DNA from: Streptomyces vinaceus
GTDB taxonomy: Bacteria; Actinomycetota; Actinomycetes; Streptomycetales; Streptomycetaceae
DNA: 64,000 nucleotides
NCBI RefSeq assembly: GCF_008704935.1
Contig: NZ_CP023692.1
Coordinates: 1,302,001 to 1,366,000 of the forward strand
Direction: 5' to 3'
Every line of letters starts with the position of its first letter. The first letter of the stretch is position 1. The notes beneath the pieces are model-generated. The model searched no databases and had not been told where the DNA came from. It saw only the letters and a program-made list of their open reading frames with translations. Shown here one piece after another: positions 16,655-25,259 of the stretch. The translations under genes were made by a program, and so were the position numbers.

Positions 16655-16673
16655 CCGGGGCTTCGGGCCCCGG
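16655..16673. promoter_or_regulatory. Hairpin in the divergent promoter region between the DUF5941 gene and idi
   Basis: Arms CCGGGGC and GCCCCGG with loop TTCGG. It lies about midway in the 317 bp divergent gap 16527-16843. The gap otherwise contains a possible minus-strand -10 (TAGCCT near 16595) and TTGACG at 16685 on the plus strand without a good -10. No gene is seen in it. Confidence 0.45.
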
Positions 16674-16843
16674 CGCGATCATCATTGACGATCTCGGCGA
16701 GATACCACAAACCCGGGGGGCGCGGCTGCCGCGGCGGCGCCGCTTACCACGCCGCACGGGCGGACATGCGCGGATGGCCGAAGTGGGGACAAGCCTCTTT
16801 TGTACGGCAGACTGAAGGCCGAAGTCCGAAGCGAAGGATGGGT

Positions 16844-17443
16844 ATGCCGACCACACCAGCCACCGCCGCGAACACCGCGTCCCCCGGCACCGGCACTCAG
16901 GAACCGATCATGCTCGAACTGGTCGATGAGTCCGGCAACACCATCGGCACGGCGGAGAAGCTCTCCGCCCATCAGGCGCCCGGTCTGCTGCACCGGGCCT
17001 TCTCCGTGTTCCTCTTCGACGAGCAGGGCCGGCTGCTGCTCCAGCAGCGCGCCCTCGGGAAGTACCACTCCCCCGGCGTCTGGTCGAACACCTGCTGCGG
17101 TCACCCCTACCCCGGGGAGTCGCCCTTCGCGGCGGCGGCCCGGCGGACCCACGAGGAGCTGGGCCTGTCGCCCTCGCTGCTCGCGGAGGCGGGAACCGTG
17201 CGCTACAACCACCCGGACCCGGCGTCGGGCCTGGTGGAGCAGGAGTACAACCACCTCTTCGTGGGACTCGCGCAGTCGCGGCTGCGGCCCGATCCGGAGG
17301 AGGTCGGGGACACCGCGTTCGTGACCGCCGAGGAGCTGGCCGAGCGGCACGCCGAGGCGCCGTTCTCCGCCTGGTTCATGACCGTGCTCGACGCGGCCCG
17401 GCCCGCGATCCGGGAACTGACCGGAGATGCCGCGGGCTGGTAG
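16844..17443 (+). CDS. idi: Isopentenyl-diphosphate delta-isomerase (type I)
   Basis: 199-residue Nudix-fold isomerase interconverting IPP and DMAPP, feeding the hopanoid and other terpenoid pathways. The catalytic Cys lies in SNTCCGHPYPGE (C85), the Nudix-box Glu residues in AARRTHEELG, and the second catalytic Glu in EQEYNHLF (about 136). I chose ATG 16844 because AAGGA is five bases upstream; the ATG at 16838 overlaps that site. It is divergent from the seven-gene envelope operon and convergent with the HATPase gene. Confidence 0.96.
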   Translation: MPTTPATAANTASPGTGTQEPIMLELVDESGNTIGTAEKLSAHQAPGLLHRAFSVFLFDEQGRLLLQQRALGKYHSPGVWSNTCCGHPYPGESPFAAAARRTHEELGLSPSLLAEAGTVRYNHPDPASGLVEQEYNHLFVGLAQSRLRPDPEEVGDTAFVTAEELAERHAEAPFSAWFMTVLDAARPAIRELTGDAAGW

Positions 17444-17456
17444 CCCGTACGCCGGC

Positions 17457-17984
17457 TCAGCCCGTCGGCGCGGCGAGCGGCAGGGCCGCCCAGATGACCT
17501 TGCCGCCCGTCGAGGTGTGCTCGACGTCGCAGACCCCGCCGGACTCCCGCGTGACCTCGCGCACCAGGAGCAGTCCGCGTCCGCCGGTCTGACCGAAATC
17601 CGCCTCCAGCGCCTTGGGGCGGTACGGGTGGTTGTCCTCGACCGCCACCCGTACCCATTCCCGGCCGATGGCGACCTCGACCGCCACCTGGGGCGAGAGC
17701 AGGGCCGCGTGCCGGACCGAGTTCGTCACCAGTTCGGAGACGATCAGCAGCAGCGAGTACACCAGGTCCCGGTCGGCCGGGACGCCCTGGCGCCCGAGGA
17801 GGTCGCGCACGGCCCTGCGGGCCTGCGGAACGGATTCTTCTACAGCGGGCACGGTGAACCGCCACACGCCCTCGTACGCGAGGGGGTCGGCCGGGGCGGC
17901 CGCCGGCTCGCCCTCCTTGGCTGGCGGGACGCTCCCGCTGACATCCATCTTCCGGCCCCCGTCTTCACGCTCGATCGTCTCCAC
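17457..17984 (-). CDS. HATPase_c-type ATP-binding protein (RsbW/SpoIIAB-like)
   Basis: 175-residue single-domain GHKL ATPase of the kind abundant in Streptomyces, possibly an anti-sigma factor kinase or a sensor partner. The N-box is LLIVSELVTNSVRHAAL, G1 is AVEDNHPYRP and G2 is GGRGLLLVREV. The N-terminal ~40 residues are low complexity. No sigma factor, anti-anti-sigma gene or phosphatase lies nearby, so its target is unknown. Convergent with idi, 13 bp apart. Confidence 0.85.
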   Translation of the reverse strand: METIEREDGGRKMDVSGSVPPAKEGEPAAAPADPLAYEGVWRFTVPAVEESVPQARRAVRDLLGRQGVPADRDLVYSLLLIVSELVTNSVRHAALLSPQVAVEVAIGREWVRVAVEDNHPYRPKALEADFGQTGGRGLLLVREVTRESGGVCDVEHTSTGGKVIWAALPLAAPTG

Positions 17985-18331
17985 GCGTCAAGAGTGGGGA
18001 GCGGACAGGTCCGGACCGGACTCCTGACCAGAACTCAGCGTCAATCGGACGCTTTCTGACCGTTGGCGTATGACAGCGTCAGTTGTGCGACCGTTCCTGG
18101 CCTTCCGCGGGCCCCTTCCCGGCCGCGACGCCCGGATCGGCCGCGGCGGCGGATTCCGCCGGGAGCCCGTCTTCCCTGACCAAGCCCGCAATGCGCCGGG
18201 CGCCCGTGCCGGGAGGACGGGGCTCGGCCCCTCGAACAGCAGGACGGGCGAGGAGAAGGTTCCGATCACGTGGCGACCGCTGCACGGGCTCCTTGATCAC
18301 AGGATCGGCCGGCCGGGATAGCATCCGGCGC
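17985..18331. other. Intergenic region with no recognised gene
   Basis: 347 bp between the divergent HATPase and crotonase genes. It carries CAGCGTCA twice (near 18036 and 18074) and TTGACG on the minus strand near 18045, a possible -35 for the HATPase gene without a convincing -10. An 83-codon open frame at 18070-18321 has random composition. Confidence 0.5.
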
Positions 18332-19123
18332 ATGGACGCAGCCCTCCTGCACACCGTCGCCGACGGGGTCGCCACGGTCGTCATCTCGCACCCCGCCAAG
18401 CGCAACGCTATGACCGCGGCGATGTGGCGGGCGCTCCCGGAGGTACTGGACGGGCTCGCGGCCGATCCGGCCGTCCGGGTGCTCGTCCTGACCGGGGCCG
18501 GGCCGACCTTCTGCGCGGGGGCGGACATCTCCTCGCTGACCGGGGACGAGGACCCGCAGGCGCTGGCCGTGGCGGCCGAGGAGGCCCTGGCGGCCTTCCC
18601 CGGGCCGACGCTCGCGGCGATCCGCGGGTTCTGCGTGGGCGGCGGCAGCCAGCTGGCGGCGGCCTGCGATCTGCGCTTCGCGGAGGAGGGGGCCTCCTTC
18701 GGGGTGACCCCGGCCAGGCTGGGCATCGTCTACCCCGCGTCCTCGACCCGCCGCCTGACCGCGCTCGTCGGCCCCGCGGTGGCCAAGTACCTCCTCTTCT
18801 CGGCGGAGTTGATCGACGCGGAGCACGCGCTGCGGGCCGGGTTCCTGAACGAGCTGCTGCCGGCCGGGCAGCTGGACAAGCGCGTGGCGGACTTCGCCCG
18901 CGTCCTGACCACCCGCTCGCAGCTGACACAGGCGGCGGCCAAGGAGTTCGCGAACGGGCGGACGGACCGGGACGCGTACTGGGCGGACCAGGCGGCCGCG
19001 AGCGGCGACACCGCGGAGGGTGTCGCCGCGTTCCTGGAGCGCCGTGCGCCCTCGTTCGACTGGACCGCCGCGCGGGCGACCGGACCCGCGAGCGCGCCCG
19101 CTACCGGGCGGCCGGCGGAGTGA
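18332..19123 (+). CDS. Enoyl-CoA hydratase/isomerase (crotonase) family protein lacking the usual catalytic glutamates
   Basis: 263-residue crotonase fold. The oxyanion-hole segments FCAGADISSL and FCVGGGSQLAAACD are intact, so CoA thioester binding is expected. In the active-site loop, where hydratases read PE(I/L)xLG, this protein reads TPARLGIVYPASSTRRL, and the second catalytic Glu position in the following helix (VAKYLLFSAEL) is not Glu. A true hydratase is therefore doubtful. TAGCAT ends seven bases before the ATG, indicating a leaderless transcript. The 3' end overlaps the convergent PfpI-like gene by 23 bp. Confidence 0.85.
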   Translation: MDAALLHTVADGVATVVISHPAKRNAMTAAMWRALPEVLDGLAADPAVRVLVLTGAGPTFCAGADISSLTGDEDPQALAVAAEEALAAFPGPTLAAIRGFCVGGGSQLAAACDLRFAEEGASFGVTPARLGIVYPASSTRRLTALVGPAVAKYLLFSAELIDAEHALRAGFLNELLPAGQLDKRVADFARVLTTRSQLTQAAAKEFANGRTDRDAYWADQAAASGDTAEGVAAFLERRAPSFDWTAARATGPASAPATGRPAE

Positions 19124-19736
19124 GCGCGCGCAGCCGCGCCACGATCTCGGCCGGGGCCTTGTCGGGCGAGCCGGCGTCGTAGGGCGGCCGGGGGTCGTAC
19201 TCGGTCATCAGCTGGACGGTCTGGGCGTACTCGTCGCCCGCGATCCGGCCGAGGAGGCCGATGCCCATGTCGATGCCGGAGGACACCCCGGCGGCGGTGA
19301 CGTACTTCCCGTCGTACACGACGCGCTCACCGGTGGGCTCGGCTCCGAAGGCCGGCAGCCGGTCCAGGTAGAGCCAGTGGCTCGTGGCCCGGCGTCCCTT
19401 GAGCAGCCCGGCCGCGGCCAGCAGGAGCGAGCCGGTGCAGACCGAGGTGGTCCAGGTGGTGGTGGCGTCAACGGCGCGCAGCCAGTCGACGACGGCCGGG
19501 TTCTCCATCTCCAGCTCGGGGTGGGGTCCGCCGGGCACGATGACGATGTCGGGCCGGGTCACCTCGTCGAGCCCCTTGTCGGCGACGAGCGCGAGCGCCC
19601 CGTTGTCCGTCCGCACCGGCCCGGGCCGCTCCGAGACGAACACGACCTCGGCGCCCGCGAGCCGCCCCAGGGTGTCGAAGGGCCCGATGGCGTCGAGGGC
19701 GGTGAACCGGTCGTAGAGCAGGACTGCGATCTGCAT
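19101..19736 (-). CDS. DJ-1/PfpI family protein, isonitrile hydratase-like
   Basis: 211-residue class I glutamine amidotransferase-like protein. The nucleophile elbow is TSVCTGSLLLAAAG (C100), with SHW (H120) twenty residues on and an acidic residue near the N-terminus (D15), the pattern of isocyanide hydratases and related enzymes. It lies 40 bp downstream of a GlxA-type regulator with the same fold in its sensor half, so the two are probably co-transcribed. Substrate unknown. Confidence 0.85.
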   Translation of the reverse strand: MQIAVLLYDRFTALDAIGPFDTLGRLAGAEVVFVSERPGPVRTDNGALALVADKGLDEVTRPDIVIVPGGPHPELEMENPAVVDWLRAVDATTTWTTSVCTGSLLLAAAGLLKGRRATSHWLYLDRLPAFGAEPTGERVVYDGKYVTAAGVSSGIDMGIGLLGRIAGDEYAQTVQLMTEYDPRPPYDAGSPDKAPAEIVARLRALTPPAAR

Positions 19737-19776
19737 GGTTCCTCCTGAGCGGTGGTCAGTGGTGGTCGGTGGCGGG

Positions 19777-20748
19777 CTACGGGTGGCCGGGGCCGAAGCG
19801 GCGCCGGTATTCGGCGGGGGGCTGGCCGAGGGTCTTCACGAAGGCCCGGCGCAGGGCCTCCGGGGTGCGGTAGCCGCAGGCGCGGGAGATCTGGGCCACG
19901 CCCTCCCCCGTGTCCTCCAGGAGGCGCCGCGCGTGTTCCACCCGGACGCGCTCCACGTAGCGGCCCGGGGTCACCCCCGTCTCCTGGTGGAAGGCGCGGG
20001 CGAAGTGGCGGGGGGAGAGCCTGGCGCGGGCCGCCAGGGCCTCCACGCTCAGGTCCTCGTCGGGATGCTCGGTGATCCACTGCTGCACCTCCCGCAGGGG
20101 GTCGCGCCGCGCGGTCTGCGCCGCGAGCTGCGCGCTGAACTGCGACTGGTTCCCGGGCCTGCGCAGGAACACCACCAGGTGCCGCGCGATGGCGAGCGCC
20201 GGCTCCCTCCCGTGGTCCTCCTCCACCAGGGCCAGCGCCAGGTCGATCCCCGCCGTGACCCCGGCCGAGGTGGCGACCGGGCCGTCCCGTACGTAGATCG
20301 GGTCCAGTTCGACGCGCACCCCCGGGTAGTCCCGGGCCATCCGCTCGCACGCGTACCAGTGCGTCGTGGCCCGCCGCCCGTTCAGGAGCCCGGCCTCGGC
20401 CAGCAGCAGCCCGCCCGTGCAGACGGACACCAGCCGCTCCGCGCCACCCCCGTACGCGCGCAGCCAGTCGGTGAGCCGGGGCTCGAAGTCCCCCCGGTAC
20501 TGCCCGCCCGGCACCAGCAGGGTGGTGCCCGCCCCCGGCCGCGCGCCCTCCAGGTCCCCGTCCGGCACCAGCGTGAGCCCGCTGCTCGTCCGTACGGGCG
20601 CCCCACCGAGGGAGACCGTGCGGATCGTGTACCCGGAACCCGCCCGCCCCGGCAGGCGGCCGACCCCGGCGAACACCTCCACGGGCCCCGTCACGTCCAG
20701 GCTCTGCACGCCGTCGTAGAGGACGACGAGCACGTTTCGCAGCGACAT
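19777..20748 (-). CDS. GlxA family transcriptional regulator (DJ-1/PfpI domain plus AraC HTH)
   Basis: 323 residues. Residues ~1-190 form a DJ-1/PfpI domain with SVCTGGLLLAEAG (C110) and THW (H130); residues ~215-320 are an AraC DNA-binding domain (LSVEALAARARLSPRHFARAF and VAQISRACGYRTPEALRRAF are its two HTH segments). I start at ATG 20748; the open frame extends upstream to 20850 but without family sequence. It probably controls the downstream PfpI gene. Divergent from the ABC-F gene. Confidence 0.9.
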   Translation of the reverse strand: MSLRNVLVVLYDGVQSLDVTGPVEVFAGVGRLPGRAGSGYTIRTVSLGGAPVRTSSGLTLVPDGDLEGARPGAGTTLLVPGGQYRGDFEPRLTDWLRAYGGGAERLVSVCTGGLLLAEAGLLNGRRATTHWYACERMARDYPGVRVELDPIYVRDGPVATSAGVTAGIDLALALVEEDHGREPALAIARHLVVFLRRPGNQSQFSAQLAAQTARRDPLREVQQWITEHPDEDLSVEALAARARLSPRHFARAFHQETGVTPGRYVERVRVEHARRLLEDTGEGVAQISRACGYRTPEALRRAFVKTLGQPPAEYRRRFGPGHP

Positions 20749-20840
20749 GACCCCATGGTGTGACGCCCTGCCGATGGCCGCAATGACGGCTGTCCCACCT
20801 TTACGGCCATGCCCCGCAGCGCGGATAGGATCGACGGACC

Positions 20841-22478
20841 ATGACTGCAACCCTCGTCGCCAAGAACCTCACCGCCGCGCACGGTGAGCGCACGCTCTTC
20901 TCCGAGCTCGACCTCGTCGTCGCCCCCGGCGACGTCATCGGCCTCGTCGGCGTCAACGGCGCCGGGAAGTCCACCCTGCTGCGCCTGCTGGCCGGCCTGG
21001 ACACCCCCGAGACCGGTGAACTGCGACTCTCGCCGCCCGGCGCGGCCGTCGGCCACCTCCCCCAGGAGCCGGAGCGGCGCCCCGAAGAGTCCGTACGGGA
21101 CTTCCTGGCCCGGCGCACGGGCGTCGCCGCCGCCCAGGCGGCACTGGACGCGGCGACCCAGGGCCTGGTCGACGGGACCCCGGGAGCCGACGACGCGTAC
21201 GCGACGACCCTGGACCAGTGGCTGAACCTCGGCGGGGCCGACCTCGACGAGCGCGCCCAGGAGGTCGCCGACGAACTCGGGCTGGCGGTCGGGCTGGACC
21301 TGCCGATGACCGCGCTGTCCGGCGGCCAGGCGGCCCGCGCGGGCCTCGCCTCGCTGCTGCTCTCGCGCTACGACGTCTTCCTGCTGGACGAGCCGACCAA
21401 CGACCTGGACCTGGCGGGCCTGGAGCGCCTGGAGCGGTTCGTGAAGGGCCTGCGCGCGGGGACGGTCGTCATCAGCCACGACCGCGAGTTCCTGGCCCGG
21501 ACCGTCACCAAGGTCCTCGAACTCGACCTGGCGCAGCAGCAGATCAACCTCTACGGCGGCGACTACGACGCCTATCTGGAGGAGCGCGAGCGGGCCCGTA
21601 CGCACGCCCGCGAGGAGTTCGACGAGTACGCGGGCAAGAAGGCGGCCCTGGAGGGCCGCGCCCAGATGCAGCGCAACTGGATGGACAAGGGCGTGCGCAA
21701 CGCCCGCCGCAAGGCGAGCGACAACGACAAGATCGGCAAGAACCTGCGCGGCGAGTCCAGCGAGAAGCAGGCCGCCAAGGCCCGCCAGACGCAGCGCGCC
21801 ATCGAGCGGCTCGAAGTCGTCGACGAGCCCCGCAAGGAGTGGGAGCTGCGCATGGAGATCGCGGCGGCGCCGCGCTCCGGCTCGGTCGTCGCCACCTTGA
21901 ACGAGGCCTGCGTGCGGCGCGGGGACTTCGCCTTCGGCCCGGCCAGCCTGCAGATCGACTGGGCGGACCGGGTGGCGATCACCGGGGCCAACGGCGCGGG
22001 CAAGTCCACGCTGCTGGCCGTCCTCCTCGGGCGGCTGGTGCCCGACTCCGGTGCGGCCGCGCTCGGTTCGGGGGTGCTGGTCGGCGAGGTGGACCAGGCG
22101 CGCGGGCTCTTCCTCGGGGACGAGCCGCTGCTGGAGGCCTTCTGCGCGGCGGTCCCGGACACCGAGCCGGCCGAAGTGCGGACCCTGCTGGCCAAGTTCG
22201 GCCTGAAGGCGGCCCACGTACTGCGTCCGGCGGCCACGCTCTCGCCCGGCGAGCGCACCCGCGCGGCCCTGGCACTGCTCCAGGGCCGCGGGGTGAACCT
22301 GCTGGTGCTGGACGAGCCCACGAACCACCTGGACCTGCCGGCGATCGAGCAGCTGGAGTCGGCCCTGGACGCGTACGAGGGCACCCTGCTGCTCGTCACC
22401 CACGACCGCCGGATGCTGGACGCGGTGCACGTGACCCGCCGCCTTGAGGTCGCGGACGGCAAGGTCACCGAGCTCTAG
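20841..22478 (+). CDS. ABC-F family ATPase (ribosome-associated type)
   Basis: 545 residues with two ATP-binding domains and no membrane part. Domain 1: Walker A GVNGAGKST, signature LSGGQAARAGL, Walker B VFLLDEPTNDLDL. Domain 2: GANGAGKST, LSPGERTRAAL, LLVLDEPTNHLDL. The linker between them (about 240-330) is charged and helical, rich in Arg/Lys, as in ABC-F proteins acting at the ribosomal E-site. TAGGAT at 20826-20831 sits nine bases before ATG, so the message may be leaderless or have a minimal leader. Confidence 0.9.
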   Translation: MTATLVAKNLTAAHGERTLFSELDLVVAPGDVIGLVGVNGAGKSTLLRLLAGLDTPETGELRLSPPGAAVGHLPQEPERRPEESVRDFLARRTGVAAAQAALDAATQGLVDGTPGADDAYATTLDQWLNLGGADLDERAQEVADELGLAVGLDLPMTALSGGQAARAGLASLLLSRYDVFLLDEPTNDLDLAGLERLERFVKGLRAGTVVISHDREFLARTVTKVLELDLAQQQINLYGGDYDAYLEERERARTHAREEFDEYAGKKAALEGRAQMQRNWMDKGVRNARRKASDNDKIGKNLRGESSEKQAAKARQTQRAIERLEVVDEPRKEWELRMEIAAAPRSGSVVATLNEACVRRGDFAFGPASLQIDWADRVAITGANGAGKSTLLAVLLGRLVPDSGAAALGSGVLVGEVDQARGLFLGDEPLLEAFCAAVPDTEPAEVRTLLAKFGLKAAHVLRPAATLSPGERTRAALALLQGRGVNLLVLDEPTNHLDLPAIEQLESALDAYEGTLLLVTHDRRMLDAVHVTRRLEVADGKVTEL

Positions 22479-22485
22479 CGGCTTC

Positions 22486-22514
22486 CCTCCGGCTCGCGCC
22501 GGCCCCGCCGGAGG
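22486..22514. terminator. Bidirectional terminator-like inverted repeat
   Basis: Arms CCTCCGGC and GCCGGAGG (8 bp, perfect) with a 13-base loop between the convergent ABC-F and SDR genes. Confidence 0.6.
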
Positions 22515-22520
22515 CGGCCG

Positions 22521-23291
22521 TCACCGCTCGGGCGCACGCCGCTTGCGTGCGAGCCGGGCGGCGACGAAGCCGCGCGGCAGGTGCCGGACGGCGAGCGCGT
22601 ACGCCTGGTAGCGCCGGCCGGTGATGCTCACCGGACGGCGCAGGGCCAGGTCCCGCAGGGCCTTGGCCACCACGGCCTCGGGCTCCAGCCACACCGCCTC
22701 GCGCAGGGAGCTGACGTCCATCCCGGCGCGCGCCTGGAACTCGGTGCGGGTGAAGCCCGGTACCACCGCCAGCACGCGGACCCCGTACGGCTCCATGTCC
22801 ACCCGCAGGGATTCGCTGAACGCGGTGACCCAGGCCTTGGCGGCCCCGTACGTGCCGGTCGGCAGCAGTCCGGCCACCGAGGACACGTTGACCACCGCGC
22901 CCCGGCGGCGCTCGCGCAGCCCCGGCAGCAGGGCGTGGGTGAGCCGCAGCGGGACCTTCACCAGCAGGTCGAGCAGCCGCTCCTCGTCCTCGACCGGGCT
23001 GTACGGGAACGGCGCGGGCAGCCCGAAGCCCGCGTTGTTGACCAGGATGTCCACGGGCCGCTGCCGGTCGGCGAGCCGCTCGGCGACGGCCGCGCAGCCG
23101 TCCGCGTCCAGCAGGTCGGCGGGCAGCACCTCGCTGGCCGTACCGAACTCCCGGCCGAGCTCGCGGGCCACGGACTCCAGGCGCTCCTTGTCGCGGGCGA
23201 CCAGGACGAGTTCGCAGCCCTTGGCCGCGAAGCCGCGGGCGAAGGCGGCGCCCAGTCCGGCACTGGCCCCGGTGATCAGAACGGTCGTCAC
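22521..23291 (-). CDS. Short-chain dehydrogenase/reductase
   Basis: 256-residue classical SDR. The cofactor motif is TGASAGLG, NNAG is present, and the catalytic Ser-Tyr-Lys are in VNVSSVAG and YGAAK. The Arg in LVLVARDKERLE suggests NADP(H). The C-terminal basic tail (RLARKRRAPER) is unusual. It starts 7 bp after the stop of a multispan membrane protein and is likely last in a three-gene operon with that protein and an ImmA-like peptidase. Substrate unknown. Confidence 0.88.
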   Translation of the reverse strand: MTTVLITGASAGLGAAFARGFAAKGCELVLVARDKERLESVARELGREFGTASEVLPADLLDADGCAAVAERLADRQRPVDILVNNAGFGLPAPFPYSPVEDEERLLDLLVKVPLRLTHALLPGLRERRRGAVVNVSSVAGLLPTGTYGAAKAWVTAFSESLRVDMEPYGVRVLAVVPGFTRTEFQARAGMDVSSLREAVWLEPEAVVAKALRDLALRRPVSITGRRYQAYALAVRHLPRGFVAARLARKRRAPER

Positions 23292-23298
23292 GGGAGGG

Positions 23299-24522
23299 TC
23301 ACTTCCTTACGGGGTGTGCGGGCGCTGCGGGGTCGGGGGGCAGCGGGGTGAAGTCCGTGGTCGACGGCGATCCGTAGGCCTGGGCCACGTCGACCAGGAA
23401 GCGGGCCTCGTCGTCGAGGTCGCCGCCCTCGGCGGAGGTCTGCATCGCGGCGGGCAGCTCCCAGGCCGCTTCCTCCCCCGGCTGCCCGGGCCGGCCGGCC
23501 AGCTTCGCCTGCCGCGCCTCCTTCAGTACGCAGGCCAGCGCGGCCGCGGTGCGCCGCTGCTCGGGGATCCCGTGCCCGGTGACATGGCTGCGGGCCAGTT
23601 CCGGGACGCCCGGGGCGACGTACTCGCCGAGGATCAGGATCGCGTCGCGGGTCTCGATCACCTTGCGGTACACGAGCAGGTTGCGCGGGACGGGGGGCCA
23701 CAGCAGCTCCACGACGCGGCCGGCCCGCGGCTTGGTCAGGGCGACGTGCGGGACGGCCTGGACCAGGTCGTGCCACAGCGGCCACAGCCGCCAGGCGGTG
23801 GCGATGTCGGAGCCGGTGCGGCGCAGCGTGAACAGGGTGGGCACGAGGATCGCGGCGGCGCGCAGCAGTCCGTGCAGGTTCATCATCAGCGGCAGGGCGG
23901 GCATCGCCCAGGTGCTGGCGAACAGGGCCTTGAGCAGGTAGACGAACCAGAACAGGCCGGCGAGGGCGGTGCCGAGGCCGAACAGCCGCAGGCCGGCCGC
24001 GAGACCCCGGCTCTCGGTGCGGCGGCTGTAGCGCCAGCAGAGGGCGACGCAGGTGGTGTTGGCCAGCAGGTGCGCGGTGATCAGGAGCAGCCAGTAGGCG
24101 AGGGAGGGCACCGGGTCGCCCGTCGCCGGGATGGTGTGCGCGGTGTGCGCGGGGGCGGCGGTGTCCAGCACCACGAGGGTGGTCAGCCAGGCCGCCGTGC
24201 CCGTCCAGGAGGCGAGCTGGAGGATCCGGCCTCCGGTGGCGGCGGCGACGAAGTAGAGAACGGTGCCCGCCGACAGGACGCCGATGAGGTTGCGGACGAG
24301 GCCGACGGAGTGCGCGTAGTGCGGGTCGCGCATCGCGTACGTGACGACGTCGGGGAGGTTCAGGGTCATCGCGGCGGCCGCGGTGGCGACGGCCAGCCAC
24401 AGGCCGCGCTGTTGGGGGGAGCGCAGGGCGGCCGGGGCGCGCAGCAGGACGGCCGCCCACAGGCAGACGACGCTGGGCACGGCGAGCGAGTCGCCGAAGG
24501 CGGTGAGGTCAGCGGCGTCCAT
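23299..24522 (-). CDS. MAB_1171c/DUF6545-type membrane protein
   Basis: 407 residues. About seven hydrophobic segments occupy the first ~240 residues (for example VPSVVCLWAAVLLRA, LIGVLSAGTVLYFVAA, LFWFVYLLKALF), then a cytoplasmic C-terminal domain with ELLWPPVPRNLLVYRKVIETRDAIL. I recall this architecture from actinobacterial proteins paired with an ImmA/IrrE-like protein. Here the start overlaps the ImmA-like stop by 14 bases, so the pair is coupled. Function unknown; a transport or sensing role is only a guess. Confidence 0.75.
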   Translation of the reverse strand: MDAADLTAFGDSLAVPSVVCLWAAVLLRAPAALRSPQQRGLWLAVATAAAAMTLNLPDVVTYAMRDPHYAHSVGLVRNLIGVLSAGTVLYFVAAATGGRILQLASWTGTAAWLTTLVVLDTAAPAHTAHTIPATGDPVPSLAYWLLLITAHLLANTTCVALCWRYSRRTESRGLAAGLRLFGLGTALAGLFWFVYLLKALFASTWAMPALPLMMNLHGLLRAAAILVPTLFTLRRTGSDIATAWRLWPLWHDLVQAVPHVALTKPRAGRVVELLWPPVPRNLLVYRKVIETRDAILILGEYVAPGVPELARSHVTGHGIPEQRRTAAALACVLKEARQAKLAGRPGQPGEEAAWELPAAMQTSAEGGDLDDEARFLVDVAQAYGSPSTTDFTPLPPDPAAPAHPVRK

Positions 24523-25012
24523 GGCTCCCCCGCCCGTAGCCCATGGCGGATTCCAGCCAGGCGAGGGTGCCGCGGGGCGCGGAGGCCGACTGCGGGCAAG
24601 GGCCCGTCGTACGGATGCGGATCATGCTGGCCAGCATTTCCGCTTCCTGTTCCTGGCTGGTGGTGTAGTTGGTGCGCCCGAGGACGACTGGGACCTGGCC
24701 GTCGTTGTCCTCGGCCTCCAGGGAGTTGTGGCCGAACAGGATGTGCCCGAGCTCGTGGAGCACGATGTGCTCGCGGTGCAGCGCGGTGGTCTGGGCCTCG
24801 TAGAACACGAAGTCGACGCTGTCGGTGCCCACCCACAGCCCACAGACCCCGGACTCCGCGGCCTCCTTGGGCAGCGGGTGCAGATGGATGGGGCGACCCC
24901 GCTGCTCGGCGATCCGGTTGCACAGCCCTTCGATGGAGAAGGGATGCGTCAGCTCCAGATGGCCGAGAATCTTCTCGCACCGTTTACGGAGGCTGGGTTG
25001 CGAGTGGGGCAT
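24509..25012 (-). CDS. ImmA/IrrE-like zinc metallopeptidase (toxin-antitoxin-associated type)
   Basis: 167 residues with the zinc motif HELGHILFGH (HEXXH 86-90) after the N-terminal KRCEKILGHLELTHPF typical of this group. Homologues cleave or associate with an XRE repressor, but no XRE gene is adjacent; the downstream partner is a membrane protein. I start at ATG 25012 because GAGGG lies five bases upstream. A promoter-like TTGCGA-18-TAGGCA is visible on the minus strand near 25165-25194, with a strong hairpin in the leader. Confidence 0.82.
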   Translation of the reverse strand: MPHSQPSLRKRCEKILGHLELTHPFSIEGLCNRIAEQRGRPIHLHPLPKEAAESGVCGLWVGTDSVDFVFYEAQTTALHREHIVLHELGHILFGHNSLEAEDNDGQVPVVLGRTNYTTSQEQEAEMLASMIRIRTTGPCPQSASAPRGTLAWLESAMGYGRGSHGRR

Positions 25013-25130
25013 GTGATCCCTCTTCGGACCCTTTCGCGGGCAGCGTCGGTAGGCGTGCGTGGGCGTGGGCATGGCGTCCTGTGCCTTCAAGGCGGCCTCT
25101 GGGAGTGGGGTCCTGAGGGGAGAAACGGAA

Positions 25131-25156
25131 GCCCGTTCGCCACTCGGCGAACGGGC
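25131..25156. repeat. Perfect 11-bp inverted repeat in the leader of the ImmA-like gene
   Basis: Arms GCCCGTTCGCC and GGCGAACGGGC with 4-base loop ACTC. It stands 104 bp after the tex stop and 118 bp before the ImmA-like start, both on the minus strand, so it may terminate tex transcription or act as an attenuator or operator. No T-tract follows. Confidence 0.75.
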
Positions 25157-25259
25157 GTTCCACCATGCCTACAGATCTTGTACGGGACTTCGCAAGGTGT
25201 GTGCCCAGGTGGGGTGCCTATTCGGCCATCCCCGAAAAGCCCCTGCGGGCCCTTGCGCC

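Noticed and set aside
16685..16843. N-terminal extension of idi
   Set aside because: No family similarity; ATG 16844 has the Shine-Dalgarno.
18070..18321. An 83-codon ORF between the HATPase and crotonase genes
   Set aside because: Random-looking composition, no Shine-Dalgarno or domain.
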